DNA of 64,000 nt, from the NCBI RefSeq assembly GCF_010093535.1, contig NW_022985173.1, forward strand, positions 1,332,480 through 1,396,479. The letters are read 5' to 3'. Positions within the stretch are counted from its first letter, which is position 1, and each line of letters opens with the position of its first letter. The notes under the pieces were generated by a model. The model ran no database searches and was not told the origin of the DNA. It saw only the letters and a list, made by a program, of their open reading frames with translations. The stretch is from Lindgomyces ingoldianus. Its lineage: Eukaryota > Ascomycota > Dothideomycetes > Pleosporales > Lindgomycetaceae. Below, in pieces: positions 11,805 to 24,100 of the stretch. A program made the position numbers and the translations under genes.

Positions 11805-12320
11805 TTGTCCTTAGATAAATATGTTAAGTGTGTAAAAAAGCATAACAGATGCAACACTTTTATTTCTAATGCTACATAGAATTATTTAAAGAAAGAGAGA
11901 AAAACACTTTTTTAGTCTACTAAGGCTTTACAGGCATAGAATTATGTATTATTAGACAAATAGTTCTCTTAAAATTAAAAGCAACTTTATTTGCAGAAGA
12001 AGATGTTAGTAGTAAGAGATAAAAAGTGTTCTAAACAGGATTATATCTAAAAGTTACTAGATTTACTAGAGGCTTAGCGCGTAAAGTATTTAGAAAAAGA
12101 CCTTTTTTCCTTAGACAAAATAGAAGCTTTAGAGGCTAAAGTAAAGGGTTACTCCTCTTTACAGCCCTTATTAGCTAGGACTTATCTCTAAAGGCTGCTA
12201 CTATCTAGTAATAATGTAGCTGTTCCTTTTAATATAGGTGCTTTATTACCTAGCTAGTTTCTTCTAGACAAGCTTAAAGGTACCCTTGTACTAATAGCTG
12301 CGCGTTCTGCAAATTCTTAG
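11805..12320 (+). pseudogene. Antisense Cys-rich plus coiled-coil frame in gypsy C
   Basis: A plus-strand frame running against the retrotransposon's own genes: 171 codons plus the terminal stop, with in-frame TAG and TAA that fit RIP of CAG, CAA or TGG. It begins LSLDKYVKCVKKHNRCN then TFISNAT. In gypsy D the matching frame begins MSLLLDKCVECVQKG and FVSNAA, so the first cysteine here is probably a Cys-to-Tyr change and the start ATG reads TTG. A charged helical stretch follows, and near residues 95-125 comes RVKYLEKDLFSLDKIEAL, nearly identical to RVKYLEEDLLLLDKLKAL in D. It overlaps the 3' end of pol by about 45 bp. Function unknown; a C-x2-C-x6-C knuckle with a coiled coil suggests a small nucleic-acid-binding or multimerising protein, but that is inference. 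Confidence 0.65.
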
Positions 12321-15300
12321 CTAGTTCTTATGTGTTTTTACTAGTAGGCTACTTTTTTTATTTTACTAAAAATTCTTTTTAGTTCTTCTAGTTACTAATA
12401 ATGTGTTTAACTTTATATTTTGTTTCTTTATCTTTCTATCCTTATATAGACAGAGGAATCTCTTTAGGCGCTTTCTCTAGTCTAGAAACATAGAACTATA
12501 GATGTATTTTTATGTGTAGAGAAAGCTTAAGTTTACAATTATCTTCTTAAGTCTGTAAGACTTTATAGAGTTTTATTCTCTTTTCTGCTAGCTTCCTAGA
12601 GGGTCTAGATAGTTTAAGGTTCTTTATATTAAAGTACACATAATCTTCTAAGTAGATTTCTAGTTCTAGTTATTATAATTTGTTTACATATCTTTCTATT
12701 ATTTCTTAGCTAGATCTAGCTTTAATTACTAATTTCTTATATATGTTTTATAGATTTAATAACTAGTCTATTAATTCCTAAAAGTTTATAGGTTAGTTCT
12801 CTTATAGCGTAAAGTATAAGTTATAGCTAAAGTTAGCCCTATATAGTGTTTCTTTTATTGTAGCTAATTCTACTGCGTTAATAGCTAGCTGCGCTATTAA
12901 AAGCTATTCTGCCTAATTATGTTAGGTGTAAGAGATATATTTTTTTAGGTATTTTTCTACTTTAGCGTTTACTCTTTTAGTTTAACTGTCTATCTATAGA
13001 TAGTACGCTATAGATAGCTTGTAGGTTATGCTAAGGTGTTGCATAGCTGCTTTTTAAAATCTGCTAGTAAACAGTTTATTCTAGTTAAAGATAATAATCT
13101 TAGGGTATCTATATACTAATATAATGTTTTGTTTTAATTTATAGATAAATTTTTTAGCTGTTATTGTCTTTTTTAAAAGCTAAGTGTGTAGATATTTAGT
13201 AGTTTTATTAAAAGCTACTATAATTATATTACATATTCTTTCTATTCCTAGTTTCTTAGATAAAGGTAGTCCTGTAATAAAGTCTATTATAATTATTATT
13301 TATAGTAACTTTAGTGCTTTAATTAAGTAAAAGTATCTGTAAGTTTTATGCCTTTGTAGGTTATTTTTATTGCAGGTGTTACATTCTCTAAGCACCTTAG
13401 TGCATAGCTGCTTTATTTTTAGTATTCTTTATAGTATAGCAGCCTTTAATTTCTTTTAAAGGGTGCCTATTTTTAGGTGCCTAAACAGTAGGGATTTGTA
13501 GTATTCTTAGATTAGGTTTTTTTATCCCTACTTAACTACTATAAGCATGCAGAATTCTTTTATAAGTTAAAGTTTATTATAAATCTGTTCTTTATTAGTT
13601 TCTTTAAAAAAAGTAAATTTTTTAGTTTTTTTCTCTTTTTTATTAAAGTAATCTAGCCTTTAGCTAAAGGTGTTAGCCTGTTAGTTTTGTGCTTTTAGAA
13701 CATGCTTAATAATATAATCTAACTATGCAAGCTTTATTGCCTATCTTATGTGCATTAGTAAGAGTTTCTTTACTATTAAGAACATAACTAGGTTTACATA
13801 GTTAGTTATAATGTAAAAAAGTTTTGCTATTCTGTGCAGTTCTATAGCCTATACTCTTATAGTGTTTAGTATTGCTTTTAATTCCTTATTAAGTATGCTG
13901 TAGCCTGCTTTAGATCCTAAAAACTTAGCAGAGTAGTACACTACTAGGTGCTATCTCCTGTTCTCCTGTTTTTAGTAAAACGCAGCTCTACTAGCTCCTA
14001 AGAATGCATCTGTATAGATCTTAGTGTTTAGCTATAGGTTGTACATTCTTAGCACTAGTTTAGCTGTTATAGCTTGTTTTAGCGCAATAAATGCTTTATT
14101 TATTTATAAAGTCTAGATAAATTTTGCTATTGCCTACTCTTTAGTAGTAGTGTTTGTTAGAGGTATAGTAATTTTTAAGTAGTTTTTAATTATTTGTTTA
14201 ACATATTCTAATAGTCTAAAGAATTCTTTAACTTTTTTAACTATTATAAGTTCTAGCTATTTAAGTACCTTTTATATTTTAGCTAAGTTAATTTTTATTT
14301 CTTTGCTATTAATTATAAATTCTAAGTATTCTGTTTTAGCAACATAGAATTTATATTTAGAGAGCTGCAGATAGAGTCTATACTCTTTTAGCTTTTCTAA
14401 GACTTTTTATACCTTTTATACATAATCTTCTAGGGTATCTTTTAAGTAGATAAGGACGTTATCTAGGTATACTAGAGTAAAGACATTAAAATACAGGTTA
14501 AAAGCTATATTAATAATTTGCTAGAATATTACTAGAGTGTTTATTAAGCTAAACAGCATTACTAATAGTTTATAAAGTCCTTATAAAGTCTTAAACACTA
14601 TAAGCTACTTATCTTTTTTTTTATCCTTATTTTGTTAAATCTATCTTATATGTTAAATTTTATAAAGTACTAGGTTCCTTTTAGTTAGTTTATAATGTTT
14701 TATATAATTAGTAAAAGGAACTAATCTTAGATTATGTTATTATTTAGGGTTCTATAGTCTTAGCAAACACAGATTTTTTCTTCTTTCTTTTTTATAAAAA
14801 CTACTGCTAAGGCAACTAAACTGTGGCTTTCTTTAATATGTTCTTAGACTAGCATTTAGTTAATGTACTCTTACAAGGCTTCCTTCTGCGCCCTTATTAG
14901 GGGGTAAAGCTTATAGGTTTTTAGGTTATTATCTTTTATTAAATTAATAGCATAGTCCTAAGGCTAGTGTAGTAGCAATTCTTCTAGGTCCTCTAGCGTC
15001 TTAAACATGTCCCTGTAGTCTTTATATTTAGTAAAAATACTGCTTTTATCTTAGATTTAGAAGATTCCTACTTATTCTACATCTTTATTAGTCTTAATTT
15101 TTTTATAAAGAACTTTTTTAAGTTCTTCTTTTATTATTTTAATAGCCTAAGCTTCTAGTTCTTAATAAGAGAATTTTTTAAGTTTTCTTTTCTTAGGGTA
15201 GTAGCTACTGCTTTGCTTTACTTGCTTATAAATTAAGCATTTATTATTATAGCATGCTAACTAAGTTATACGCTTGTAGTTTTCTAAGCTTTCTATTATT

Positions 15301-18010
15301 ATTATTCTCTAGTTAATTATAAAGTTATATATTTTAAGCTAGTTATAGCCTAGAATTACGTTATACTTGTTTTTTAGTAAGAGTATGTTTATAGACCTCT
15401 AGTCTTTTATATTTAGAGTTTTAAAGTTTTATTTATATGTTTCTAGGTTAATCTATCTTTTACTATACTTAATTAAAGATGCGTTAGTAAAGGTTACTTT
15501 AAATAGTACTTTTTTTATATAAAAAAGAATTTTTTGTTTATTAACCTAGTCCTTGTCTAAGGCAGTAAAAGTGCATCTGCTGTCTATAAAGGCTAATTCT
15601 AACTATCCCTTATATATAAAGGTAGTAGTTAGACTGTGTCTAGTTCCTTGTCTTACTGCAACTAGGACTAATATGTTATAAAAAACTTCTTTATCTAAAA
15701 AAAAGTAAAGGTTAATATTCTAAAGGTTATTATTAAACTTATTCTTTTCTTTTTTATAAATTTAATGTTCTTAGTTATAGTAGTTAGCTACTTTACACTT
15801 ATAGTCTTTAACTAAGTAATATAACATTAAGTAGTCTTCTTTTCTTACTACTTTTTACTAAAAGTAGTAGAACTTATAGTTATCTTTTTCTTTACATTTT
15901 ACCTACTCTTTTTATTTATGTAGAGAGGCTGTTTAGTAAGTATAGCAATTTATAGTTTTGCAGGCTAAGGCTGTTTCTTGCTATAGGCACCTATTATAAT
16001 TCTTTTTCTATATAGGCTACTAGCCTATTTAGTGCTTATTATTCTAATGTTTAACATAGTATTATTATGTGCATTAGTACTAGGGGTATAGATAATTATT
16101 AAGTCTATGTAGGGTGTTAAGAAGACTTTTTTAGGTCTACTAGAGGTATTCTTATGTTTGTACTATCTATACAGAGTGTGCTTTCTATTAGTAATTATTA
16201 GCGCTATAGGCATTATTTTTACAGAGTACACACTAGCTGTGGCTCTATTGTATTACCAAAGCCTTTCTGCTAATTATAAGGCTTAGGAGTAGTGTTTTAG
16301 GTTTTCTAGGTACTAGCTTTAGAACTGTAAACCTAGCAGGTCTACCTAGTCTTTTTAGTTTCTAGTCTTAGATCTAGACAAAGAACTACTATTATTTTTT
16401 ATTTTTTATAATATTATATTTAGCTTTAGCTATCTATTATATAATGTTAAACATTAGGTAGTTATTGCTAATACTTATTTAGTAAAGCATTACTATGTAA
16501 TAGCTTAGGTAGTTATGTTATAAGCTGCACTTTTAGCATTTACATTCCTAAAACTGTCTAGAGAGTTCTCTTGCTAAAGTACTAAAGGTTTAGTCTTAGA
16601 GAGAGAACTATTTCTTTTTTTTTTATATATTTATAATATATTTTTAGATCTAAGTCTCTTCTTTATATTCTTTAAAAATTATAAGGTCCTATAATACTAT
16701 ATCTAAGCTACTAAAGTTTTAAATAGCTACTTCTTAGTATGCTTTAAAACAGTTATTTAAAAAATAGTTTTCTTTATATTACTAGTAAAGTCTATTATTT
16801 AATCTTTCTAATATTTCTTTGTCTATAAAGCTGTATTTAGCAGTAATAGCTTTTATTATTATAGTAGTATTTTTATTCTCCCTTTTTTAAAAGTCTAGGT
16901 AATTTTAGCAGAAATGTCCTACTTTTTTATAGTTTAGGCAGGCCTTATTTTCTAGCTACTTTTATTATTTTTTTATTAAAGGCAGCTTATCACGTTCTAG
17001 AACTTAGCTCTTTTTAAAGAGGAGGCTTTATGTATGCTTTGCATAACTAAGGTCTATTAGTTTTCTATTATATTATAAAAGCTTTTTTTTTTAAAAATAA
17101 ACTCTAGTTTTTAAGAAGTTCTTTTTTTATTTCTTTTCTCTTTTACATTCTTTATAGCAGTTATTATAGGTTTTTAGGTACATAATAAAGTTTTTAAAAG
17201 TAGTTAGCTTATTACTATACATAAATTTATTTTTTACTATTTTACTTAGTTTATTATAGAACATGTAGTAAAGAGCTTTTTAGTCTGTCTATCTATAGAT
17301 AGCTAATTATTCTCTAAAGTGTGCTGCGTAGTTCTAGACTAAGCTGTTACTCTGCTTTATAGTGTCTAACTTATTAGCTGCAATTTTTTTTTTATCTAAA
17401 GTCCTATAAATAGCTGTTAAGGCTTTTTTAAAGTTTTTAATACTACTAAACACTTTTTCTGTTTTAAAGGTAAGTGCTGCGCTATTTACTCTAAAGTCTA
17501 TCTAATTATCTATGTAGAGCTAGAACTAGATTGCAGGAAGGCCTTTTAAGTGTAGTCCTATCTAGAATATTATTTCTGTGTTAGTCTAAAATGCTTCTTT
17601 ATTATATTATATGTAAAAGTAACATCTTATAAAGAACAAGTAAAGGTCCTTTAGTAATCTTTTAAAAGGCTTTAAAAGAGCTAGCTTTAAAGTCTTCTTA
17701 GCTATAATACTTACTTTTTTAGTTAAAATGTTCTATATTTTTACTAGTTCTACTTATAGTTTATGTATTTAGTAGACGTAATTAGTAGCTTTCTAAAGGC
17801 TTAAAAGCTTAAAGAGATTTTATAATTCTGTTACTTTTTAGTAAAAGCTTATAACTTTTTATTAAAAGTTTATTAGCTTACTAATTTTTTTACTAATCTA
17901 CTAAAGTTTCTTAATGTTATCTTAGATTATGTTAATTTATTCTGCTAGAATAGCTTTACTTTAGCTAGGAACTTCTATAAATCCTAATAAAGCTGCATAG
18001 GCTATGTTAG
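12274..18010 (-). pseudogene. gypsy C gag-pol polyprotein, RIP-degraded
   Basis: Minus-strand gag starts somewhere near 18010 (exact ATG not certain). A CX2CX4HX4C knuckle at about 16900-16950 reads CLNYKKVGHF with two of its cysteines now tyrosine. Protease motif at 15570-15600: AFIDSRCTFTALDK, with the Asp at 15584-15582. RT catalytic box at 14458-14469 reads YLDN instead of YLDD, followed by VLIY. RNase H and integrase lie at about 12700-14150. A chromodomain tail (WK-WPTSKNTWEP pattern, with W codons now TAG) is at about 12310-12370. The stop at 12276-12274 follows shortly. Dense TAA and TAG stops. In a live element the chromodomain would direct integration to heterochromatin. Confidence 0.88.
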
Positions 18011-18062
18011 AATCTAGGTTATGTTAAAAAGTATCTATACTTTTTAAAAAGGTAGTGTTTAA

Positions 18063-18655
18063 TGTTATAATTCTTGCTTTAGAGAAGCACTTAGGTTTTA
18101 TAGTCTTCCTAAAGGGGTAGTAGGACAGGTAGTAGAGGCCAACAGCAGGGTGTACAGTCCTACGTGTAGGCTAATAGGCTATTAGAGGGGAGTAGAGTAA
18201 CTAGATTATAGTTTACCCTTTATACAGCAGTAAAAAGGCTAGGTTAAACAGTTCTGTTAGACAGAATTAGAGGCATATATAGTGTAAGATATATAAATAG
18301 TATTACAGCTTTTTAAAAAGCTAAATGCTACTTAGTCTATATAAAGAATAAACTAAATATTAAACACACCTTCTTAAAGTTTGTTTAATGCGGGAATTAT
18401 ATACATATACTAAAGGTGCTAAGGGGAGCATAAGGAGTTTATAGGAGTCTGCTAAGGCAAGCTCCTATAAGCTCCCTTAAGCTCCCTAGACTCGTGGCCC
18501 GTCCTCCCTACTAGACGACGCATTCCTCTATTACTGCAGGCAGCTGCGCTGCTTCCGTGTCCTCTGATTAGTTCATAAGCAAGCCCTTCTCCAATCCAGC
18601 TAGATTGTGGAGCACTGCTGGTGGAGTTACGCTGGTCCAACCGTAGACCGTAACA
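18063..18655 (-). repeat. 5' LTR of gypsy C (593 bp)
   Basis: Pairs with 10962-11554. The outer 170 bp (18480-18655) keep CG- and TG-containing sequence that is mutated in the other LTR. A 68-codon minus-strand frame over 18452-18658 exists only because this edge lacks RIP stops, and it has no coding features. Confidence 0.95.
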
Positions 18656-18660
18656 CATTC

Positions 18661-20011
18661 CTATAAGGCTGTCCTCTTTTCCTCTTCTTTAGAGGATCCC
18701 TTTATATAGAGATTAGTTTATCTAAGTTATTTATTATAAGTAAGTTGTTTTCTTTTTTTTTTATAGTACAGTTTAACCTGTGTATATTAAAGCTTTAGTA
18801 GGCTATTTTTTTTTAATAATAATATCTCTTTCTTTAATACTTTTAATTTTATATAAGCTAGTCTAGCCTTTCTTCTCTCTTTATACTATAATCTCTAAGC
18901 TAAAAGGGAGGTTAAGAACTTTATGTGTTGTAAAGCTATTATAAGTGTTAATTATATAATTAATGTTTACTTTTATATAGTCTTTTTAAAGTATTTTTAT
19001 TACCTTTTATATAGCGCTTACTTATGTAATAATGTTTAGTAATAGTAAAAAGTCTAGGTTAATTCTTAGGTATGCCTTAAAGACTAGCAGCGTGGGTACT
19101 AGACTGTGCGGGCTAGCTATGTTGTTTAGAGCCTTAACTGCTATCTGCAGAATAGCCTTATTATTTATACAGTTACCTACCTTAGTCTTTAAGATGTTAA
19201 ATACTTATTAGAGAGGTGAATGCGCGCGCTTAACCTTTCTAACTGCCTAATATGCTTTTATAGGCATCTGCTTACATGTAGCTTCTATAATTTTTACATA
19301 AGCTTAAAAATTTTTTAAAGTAAAGTTTATACTAGAGTTATATATAATGTAGTCTAAAGGTTTTTAATAAGTGTTAATCTAGCATTTACATAGTGCATTC
19401 TAGGTATCTTGTGTAGACATAGATTTTAAGAATGTAGTAGCTTAAAATAATATGTCTATATTAATAACATATAAAATATCTTTATTATTAATTTATATAA
19501 CATTAATAACAACTTTATAGTTAAAGTAAGTGTTATTTTTCATTATAAACTTAAATTTTTATAAAGCCTAGTTATATAATTAGTAGAAGTAGTAGAACTT
19601 TTTATTCTTTTCTAACACTATAGCATTAATGTTATAGCTAGCGCTAGTTAGCATCTTCTAGAGTTTTTTTATATAAGGGTGTTTAAATTAGTAGTAGAGG
19701 CAGTAAAGTTCTAATTTAGTAAAAAAGAACATAAATTTTTTTTACTAATATTAAAAAAAGTGTTTTTATTTTTATATAATAAGTATAGTAGTTTTGCCTT
19801 TATATATAATAATATTTAAAATGTTATTAAAGTATGCTTTAAGTTAGTTAGCATTTGCTAGTAATAGTAGAAATAGTGTTAAAGTCTTTAAAATGTAGTA
19901 TATAACTAGACTAATTAGGTTCTAGATTTGTATAGTACTAATTAATCCTTTTAGTGTCTAGCTTTTAAAGCTAATATCTATTTAGGTAAGTGTTTAATTA
20001 ATTTCTATATA
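18661..20011 (-). pseudogene. B2 integrase part
   Basis: Reverse-collinear with about 27515-28870 of copy B: the pol linker at the left, then the integrase core and the GAG-pre-integrase region (about 19620-19720). Truncated at 20011, inside the stretch between protease and integrase. Strongly RIP-mutated, although some integrase codons (19080-19180) still carry unmutated CpG-rich bases. Confidence 0.85.
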
Positions 20012-21111
20012 ACGTACTTCACAGGCGAGTTGCTCACACACCCGAGTCGCTTACTTTTGCCAAGACCCCACTAAACCACCCTTCCTACACTAATGCATTC
20101 CCTACAACACTACTTAGACGCGCTAAAAGAATGTTAGATACAGCTTACGCTCTAAGCTTTTAAACAAGACATAAAACTTTTAAATAAATGTGCTATAGCT
20201 ATATGTAGGGTCTTATAAAAGATAATAAATAACTACAGCACTAGACAACTTTTACAAGCTAATTCTACAGCTAAATTACAGAGGCTAGGCAATAAAAAGG
20301 AGCAGGTAATTGTTAAGACTATACTTAAGCTATATACACAAAGAATTTCCCCTTAGATAGCATTTATAGCTAATATAGCTAATTCTTTGCGCGCTAAGCG
20401 TAATCTAGGCCATGTTTACATAAACTAGCCTAGTACGTTTGTGAAGCGTTATTTAGAGCTTAAAGTAATGTTTAAGCGTAAGTACAACTATAAAAGAGCC
20501 CTCTACAAGAGTCCTAGGGTAATTTAGGGCAGGTTTAGCCTTATAGAGAATATTAAAGCTAAGTATAGCATCTAGGATAATAACACGTACAACTTTAGCA
20601 AGACAGGGTTTATAATTAGCTAAATATCTCTTAACTATACTTGCGCTTAAAACTTTACTTTAAGCTTTAAATAACGCTTTATAAACGTACTAGGCTAGTT
20701 TATGTAAACATAGCCTAGATTACGCTTAGCGCGCAAAGAATTAGCTATATTAGCTATAAATGCTATCTAAGGGGAAATTCCTCGCGCATATAGCTTAAGT
20801 ATAGTCTTAACAATCACCTGCTCCTTTTTATTGCCTAGCCTCTGTAATTTAGCTGTAGAATTAGCTTATAAAGGTTGTCTAGCGCTGTAGTTATTTATTG
20901 TCTTTTACAGGACTTTGCACATAGCTATAGCACATTTCTTTAAGAGTTTTATGTCTTATTTAAAAGCTTAGAGCGTAAGCTGTATCTAACGTTCTTTTAG
21001 CGCGTCTAAGTAGTGTTGTAGGGAATGCATTAGTATAGAAAGAGTAGTTTAGTGGGGTCTTGGCAAAAGTAAGCGACTCAGGTGTGTGAGCAACTCGCCC
21101 GTGAAGTACGT
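20012..21111. mobile_element. Fold-back derivative of the pogo transposon (1100 bp palindrome)
   Basis: Both ends carry the same inverted repeat as the element at 7307-9172 (ACGTACTTCACAGGCGAG and its inverse), each next to TA (20010-20011, 21112-21113). Internally the first 480 bp (TIR plus the 5' half of the transposase gene) recur as their own reverse complement in the last 470 bp, separated by an unpaired loop of about 145 bp (about 20490-20635). Only the N-terminal half of the transposase is therefore present, twice, head to head. RIP is light here compared with its neighbours. It separates two unrelated flanks: copia B2 on the left and gypsy E on the right. Confidence 0.9.
20080..20625 (+). 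pseudogene. N-terminal half of pogo-like transposase (left arm and loop)
   Basis: Plus-strand frame from the ATG at about 20092 with a Psq/CENP-B-type helix-turn-helix region (KCAIAICRVL, then STAKLQRLGNKKEQVIVKTI), a second DNA-binding part (RAKRNLGHVYINQPSTFVKR) and the start of the DDE domain, where YNFSKTGFI stands in place of YNFDETGF. The right arm repeats the first two-thirds on the minus strand. Broken by few stops, but the catalytic core is absent, so no active enzyme is possible. Confidence 0.82.
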
Positions 21112-24100
21112 TAGTAATAAAAAGACAGAGGCGTAATAAGTGTTTTAGACTTTAAGAATAAGTAAAAAAAAAGCATTTCTTGCCTTTAAAGCTTACTTTA
21201 TTAGTGCTGCTGTTAAAAGGTCTGTATTAAAGTTAAAATAGTTCTTCTACTTATAAAAAAAGATACTGCCTAGCCTAAAAGTACTAAACTTAGGTTTTAA
21301 ATACACTTAAAAGAGCTTTTTTAAGACAATAGTAGCCTACTTAATAGCTTATAACATAGAAAGAAGAAACACCTCTGCTATTTTAAAGTAAACTATTAAC
21401 TACACCTAACATTTTAATATTAGACCTATTATAGATTAATTTTAGAAAGTTTCTAGTAATACATCTAAGGCGGTATACTATTCTAGTGCACCCTAACCTG
21501 CACCTATGTTAGTACTCTAATCTACTCTAGCTACCCACTGTTAACCTAGCTAGACACCTGCTCTTAAAAGACAGACAACTTCTAGCAACTGTTATAATTA
21601 TAGTAAACTAGAACATTTTACTAGTAATTATTCTATCCCTAGAGTACAAGAAATTAAAGTAGAATAATAAGAATCTAAGAAAGAGTTTATAGATGCAAAT
21701 AATTATAACTTAAATCCTTTTTAAATAAAAAATAAAAACACTTAAAGAAACTTTTTATTCTAAGCTTAAATAAGTATAACTTAGTAAATATTAACTTATT
21801 GCACTTATTTAAAGAAAAACATTTTTAAGTCCCTACTATTTTGTGCTTAAAAGGCATTAAAGTTTAATTAAATCTCTTAGTTAATACTAGTACATATAGT
21901 TTCTTATTTATTAACTTAATAACTACTAAGTTTTTATTTTAATGCCTTTATATCTTTATCTAACATTTACTTTTTAAAGTTATAGTTAAGAGCTTTTAAG
22001 ACTAAATTTAAGTTTCTGTCTACTAGTATATCTGCTTATATATACAAATTAATAGTAGAAGCATCTAGAACTGCCCCTTTATAATTATAAACCTTAGCTT
22101 ATAAGATTATATTATTAGTATTAAATAGCTACATTGTTTTAAACTCTATTTAGATATAAAAAAGAATTAGATTATATAGCCTAATAAGTATCTTACTACC
22201 TATAAACTTTTACTGCCCTTGCTTATGTAATTAAACTAGCCTACACATAATAAAGAAGTAAAGTTAGATATTAGACAACATAACACACTATTAAAAAAAG
22301 ACTATATTTAGCAGTTATACAGCCTAATAATTAACTGCATTAAAGGTTTACTAAGGCTACTAAAATTATACTGCTCTTCTATTACCTATAGTTTAAAAAC
22401 ACTTAAATTATTAATCTGCTTATTTATTAAGAAGTTTAGAATAAGTCTAAAGGACATCTATTCTCTTACTGTTACTCTTATTTTAGTAAATACTTTTTAT
22501 TTTAACATAAAAAAAAATAAGTTCTTTTTAACTTTTATTTATAAAATTAAGTGTTTAATTAAAGACAAGTAAGCCTTACTATTAGATAATAAATGTAAAA
22601 CTAAAGCATTAGTAAACCTCTAATTACTATCTAAATACTATTAGTACTAAGACATATTTAGCTACACTGCAGCCTACTAATTACTAGCACATTGCCTATA
22701 CAACTATAAGATTGTTCTTACAGAACCTCTTTCTAACAGTTATAGCCCTTTGTACAAACAGAACGTTAAGGAACTAGAGGCAATAAAAAAGTACATTATA
22801 AATAATCTAAAATATAGCTTTATTAAGTAAAGTTAGAGCCCTTTTACATCTTTTATTTTTTATGTACAGAAACTAAATAGTAACTTATATATCTATGTTA
22901 ACTACTGCAAACTTAATGCTATTACTTATAAAGATATGTATTTAATACTACGCATAGATAAACTTCTATTAAGACCTATAAAAGTAGCTATTTTTATAAA
23001 GTTTAATATTTACATAGCTTTTAATAAGATTAGAATAAACCTAAGCTTTAAAAAGTGTATAACTTTTTAGACATAATATAGAACATATAAGTATAAAGTC
23101 TTACCTTTTAGATTATGTAATAGCTTAGTAACTTACTAGCGCTATATAAATAACATATTAATTAACTACCTAAATAACTTTTATATTACTTATCTAAATA
23201 ACATTTTTATCTACTTTAAAGATAAAGTAACTTATATCCTTTACATTAAAAAGGTTTTAAAAAGGCTATAGTAAGCAGGATTACAAGTAGAAATTAAAAA
23301 AAGTAAATTTTATGTTACTTAAATAAAGTATTTTAGCTATATACTTTTAAACAAAGGACTAAAGGTTAACTTATAAAAAGTAGAGGTGCTACGTAACTAG
23401 TAGGCGCCTACTACTATAATAAGTGTAAAATTCTTTCTAAGTTTTACTAAATTTTATTAATAATTTGTTTTAGAATCTTTTTATATAGTAAAACTAATTA
23501 TTATGCTTTAAAGTCTTACTACCTTTTTTATATAGACTTTAAAGTGTAATATAGCTTTTAAAAAGCTAAAGTTTGTGCTACTAAGTATACCTACACTTTA
23601 CTATTTTAACTTTATGTTATAAACTAAAATTAAAACTAACACTTCTAATAAAGTAGTAGTAGAAGTCCTTTTTTAAGAATAAGCAGATAGAAATTAGTGC
23701 TCTATATTATTCTATAGTAAGGTCTTATCTAGTTTAGAGCTAAACTAGAAGATATATAATAAGGAGCTATTTATAATTATTACTATATTTAAATAATAAA
23801 AAGCTAAGCTTACATTTATAATAATAAACACTATAATATATACTAATTATTAGTTATTAGAGTACTTTATAATAATAAAAGTGCTAAGTGCTTATTAAGT
23901 TTATTAAGCTAAAAAGTTAGCTTAGTATTACTTCTAAATTAAGTACACCCTTAGTAAGAACAACACTAGGGCAGACATCCTTAGCTGCTGTAAATAAAAT
24001 GTAGAAAATTCAAAAGCAGCTTAAACTAATAACTAGTTAAGAGTTTTACTTAGACTACACTAACTCTACTTTTAAATTAATAAGAAATTAGCCTAGTACT

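Larger units (their letters stand above)
10962..18655 (-). mobile_element. Ty3/gypsy chromovirus C, complete with both LTRs (7694 bp)
   Basis: Two 593-bp LTRs (10962-11554 and 18063-18655) starting TGTTA and ending TAACA, flanked by a perfect 5-bp TSD CATTC (10957-10961 and 18656-18660). B2 continues on both sides. Minus orientation is shown by the polypurine tract next to the left LTR and by gag, protease, RT and integrase-chromodomain read in that order from right to left on the minus strand. An additional plus-strand frame is present near the 3' end (11805-12320). Confidence 0.95.
6739..20011 (-). mobile_element. copia family B copy B2, truncated, hosting a pogo element and gypsy C
   Basis: Minus-strand copy of family B, starting with its 3' LTR at 6739-7018. 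It continues as 7019-7306 (3' untranslated part), 9173-10961 (reverse transcriptase and RNase H) and 18661-20011 (integrase), collinear with copy B in reverse. It stops at 20011, at a point matching about 27515 of copy B, where the fold-back pogo derivative begins. The protease, gag and 5' LTR are missing. Host of the pogo transposon at 7307-9172 and of gypsy C at 10962-18655. Confidence 0.9.

Noticed and set aside
18452..18658. 68-codon minus-strand frame
   Set aside because: Lies in the unmutated edge of the C LTR; it does not survive in the matching LTR and has no recognisable motif.
20012..21111. Simple MITE insertion
   Set aside because: Contains half of the transposase gene twice in inverted order and separates two different hosts, so a plain deletion-derived MITE does not explain it.
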